DNA of 64,000 bases from Rubrivivax sp. Lineage in GTDB: Bacteria > Pseudomonadota > Gammaproteobacteria > Burkholderiales > Burkholderiaceae_C. The notes under the pieces were generated by a model, which saw only the letters and a list, made by a program, of their open reading frames with translations, searched no databases and was not told the DNA's origin. Shown here one piece after another: positions 63,780-64,000 of the stretch. Positions within the stretch are counted from its first letter, which is position 1; each line of letters opens with the position of its first letter. The stretch lies in NCBI GenBank assembly GCA_020852865.1, contig JADYZZ010000045.1, positions 16,813 to 80,812 of the forward strand, written 5' to 3'. The position numbers were made by a program, and so were the translations under genes.

Positions 63780-64000
63780 GCGATCGAGGTGAGCGATGCT
63801 TAGGAAGATCCTGGTTGCCCATCGCGGCGACGCCGGCCGCGAGGCCGGCGCGGCGAAGCCAAAGCGCATGGCGCGTGCAGCGCGCGCAGGCGATCTTGCC
63901 GCGATCGAGGTGAGCGATGTTTAGGAAGATCCTGGTTGCCAATCGCGGCGACGCCGGCCGCGAGGCCGGCGCGGCGAAGCCAAAGCGCATGGCGCGCGCA
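63780..64000 (+). repeat. 121-bp tandem duplication at the right edge
   Basis: The unit 63780-63900 is repeated from 63901 to the window end, with only three differences in the 100 bases visible. Each copy contains a start-like ATG followed by RKILVA(N/H)RGD. Further copies may follow outside the window. Confidence 0.9.
63919..64000 (+). CDS. liuD: Possible start of acyl-CoA carboxylase biotin-carboxylase subunit, disrupted
   Basis: MFRKILVANRGD matches the start of biotin carboxylase subunits such as LiuD, and GAGGTGA precedes it, so a liuD start is expected here. After 12 codons the sequence becomes AGREAGAAKPKRMARA, unlike the family (EIACRV expected). The first copy at 63798 reads MLRKILVAHRGD and stops at a TAG at 63921-63923. 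Either this is a false start and the true one lies beyond, or the 5' end is rearranged. Confidence 0.35.

Noticed and set aside
63700..63990. A 96-codon minus-strand frame at the right edge
   Set aside because: It is created by the tandem duplication and has no independent support; its likeness to biotin carboxylase is explained by the inverted piece.
1..64000. tRNA, rRNA, CRISPR arrays, integrases or prophage genes
   Set aside because: None was recognised on reading both strands; the repeats seen are not regularly spaced and have no cas genes nearby.

Overview
The window is about 70% GC and has the gene content of a betaproteobacterial chromosome, most likely Burkholderiales of the Rubrivivax/Leptothrix/Ideonella type. 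Pointers are hslV-hslU next to a STAS-domain gene and dksA; corC-lnt-glyQ-glyS-gmhB-plsC in one block; isovaleryl-CoA dehydrogenase, carbonic anhydrase and aceK in a leucine/acyl-CoA degradation cluster; a Burkholderiales-type porin; and a Bug (TctC-like) binding protein. No tRNA, rRNA, CRISPR array, integrase or complete insertion sequence was recognised.

Layout. 1-6.7 kb: an EF-G-like GTPase running off the left edge, AMP nucleosidase, an N-truncated and frameshifted regulatory ATPase (pseudogene), and an aldo/keto reductase. 6.7-12.8 kb (minus strand): hslU, hslV, a STAS-domain protein, a DksA-family protein with a long Ala/Pro/Lys-rich tail, and a CobW-type GTPase. 12.9-21.1 kb (plus): corC, lnt, glyQ, glyS, gmhB, plsC and a YgjP-type metallopeptidase, i.e. 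envelope and translation housekeeping. 21.2-28.8 kb (plus): an acyl-CoA catabolic run (isovaleryl-CoA dehydrogenase, GNAT, carbonic anhydrase, aceK, thiolase, LysE exporter, second acyl-CoA dehydrogenase). 28.9-37.5 kb: LuxR-type regulator, the DUF2868/DUF3482 pair, trkA, a hemerythrin-like gene, a repeat-rich non-coding stretch and trkH. 37.5-43.7 kb: two wax ester synthase/DGAT-like acyltransferases, an alpha/beta hydrolase, an SDR, a CbiM-like permease and an HCCA-isomerase-like protein. 44-60.2 kb: porin, rhodanese, acyl-CoA synthetase, LysR regulator, a complete dipeptide-type ABC importer with an embedded amidase, and, divergently, RidA, a Bug binding protein, a tandem double alpha/beta hydrolase and a cystathionine-beta-lyase-like enzyme. 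60.4-64 kb: the carboxyltransferase subunit of methylcrotonyl-CoA carboxylase (liuB), a GNAT-DinB fusion, a DUF4126 membrane protein, and a 121-bp tandem duplication that carries the apparent start of the biotin carboxylase subunit.

How it fits together. The leucine pathway genes at 21-29 kb and 60-64 kb would belong together but are separated by about 31 kb of potassium transport, storage-lipid and uptake/hydrolysis genes. The 45.6-60.2 kb block looks like an inducible module for importing and cleaving an amide- or peptide-like substrate. Marks of DNA rearrangement are frequent: a family of palindromic intergenic repeats that often begins at the TGA stop codon of a gene, a 269-bp element with 25-bp inverted ends, a degenerate second copy of the trkA 3' end just before trkH, and the rearranged tandem duplication at the right edge.
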